Shown in pieces: positions 5,201-5,210 of a DNA stretch of 5,210 nt; the stretch's first letter is position 1, and each line of letters starts with the position of its first letter. Origin of the DNA: Anaerolineales bacterium (GTDB lineage Bacteria; Chloroflexota; Anaerolineae; Anaerolineales; Villigracilaceae); contig JAICQC010000340.1 of assembly GCA_025938055.1 (NCBI GenBank), positions 1 to 5,210 of the forward strand, written 5' to 3'. Below the pieces are notes generated by a model. The model ran no database searches. It worked only from the letters and a program-made list of their open reading frames with translations, and had not been told where the DNA came from. A program made the translations under genes and the position numbers.

Positions 5201-5210
5201 TTGTTAACAA
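5201..5210. repeat. Perfect 10-bp palindrome at the window edge
   Basis: TTGTTAACAA reads the same on both strands and touches the ribosome binding site of the membrane protein gene. It could be part of an operator or of a longer inverted repeat cut by the window edge, or simply chance in AT-rich leader sequence. Confidence 0.2.

Overview
The window looks like chromosome from a Chloroflexota bacterium, plausibly an Anaerolineae relative. This is inferred from several things together: a T-box leader on thrS (T-boxes occur mainly in Firmicutes, Actinobacteria, Chloroflexi and Deinococcus-Thermus), a class D-like sortase, an apparently leaderless + strand gene, and a large membrane protein of a style common in that phylum. 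There are no phage, insertion-sequence or CRISPR signs.

Layout. Reading leftward on the minus strand from about 2790, the window holds a consensus-like promoter, tRNA-Val(GAC), a threonine-type T-box riboswitch starting only about 10 nt after the tRNA, a 17-codon leader ORF with four Thr codons, and thrS (603 aa, no TGS domain). These are followed by an intrinsic terminator, a separate promoter, a short hairpin leader, and infC (IF-3), which starts at the rare codon AUC and runs off the window at base 1. The order thrS then infC is the classical one, but here a terminator and a new promoter separate the two genes.

On the + strand, diverging from the tRNA, are a sortase (298 aa) that appears to be read from a leaderless mRNA and, 10 nt downstream, a 56-aa single-span membrane protein. 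About 120 bases of untranslated sequence follow, with one small hairpin. A strong 16-bp hairpin at 4029-4066 then separates this pair from a convergent minus-strand gene (4078-5190) for a multi-span membrane protein of unknown function.

How it works together. Threonyl-tRNA charging is sensed by the T-box, whose specifier ACC lies in a textbook GAA-A-NNN specifier-loop context. Uncharged tRNA-Thr should stabilise the antiterminator and allow thrS transcription. IF-3 is probably autoregulated through its AUC start codon. The most noteworthy points are the tRNA-Val/T-box shared transcript, the Thr-codon leader ORF between the T-box terminator and thrS (a possible second level of control), the TGS-less ThrRS, and the AUC start of infC.
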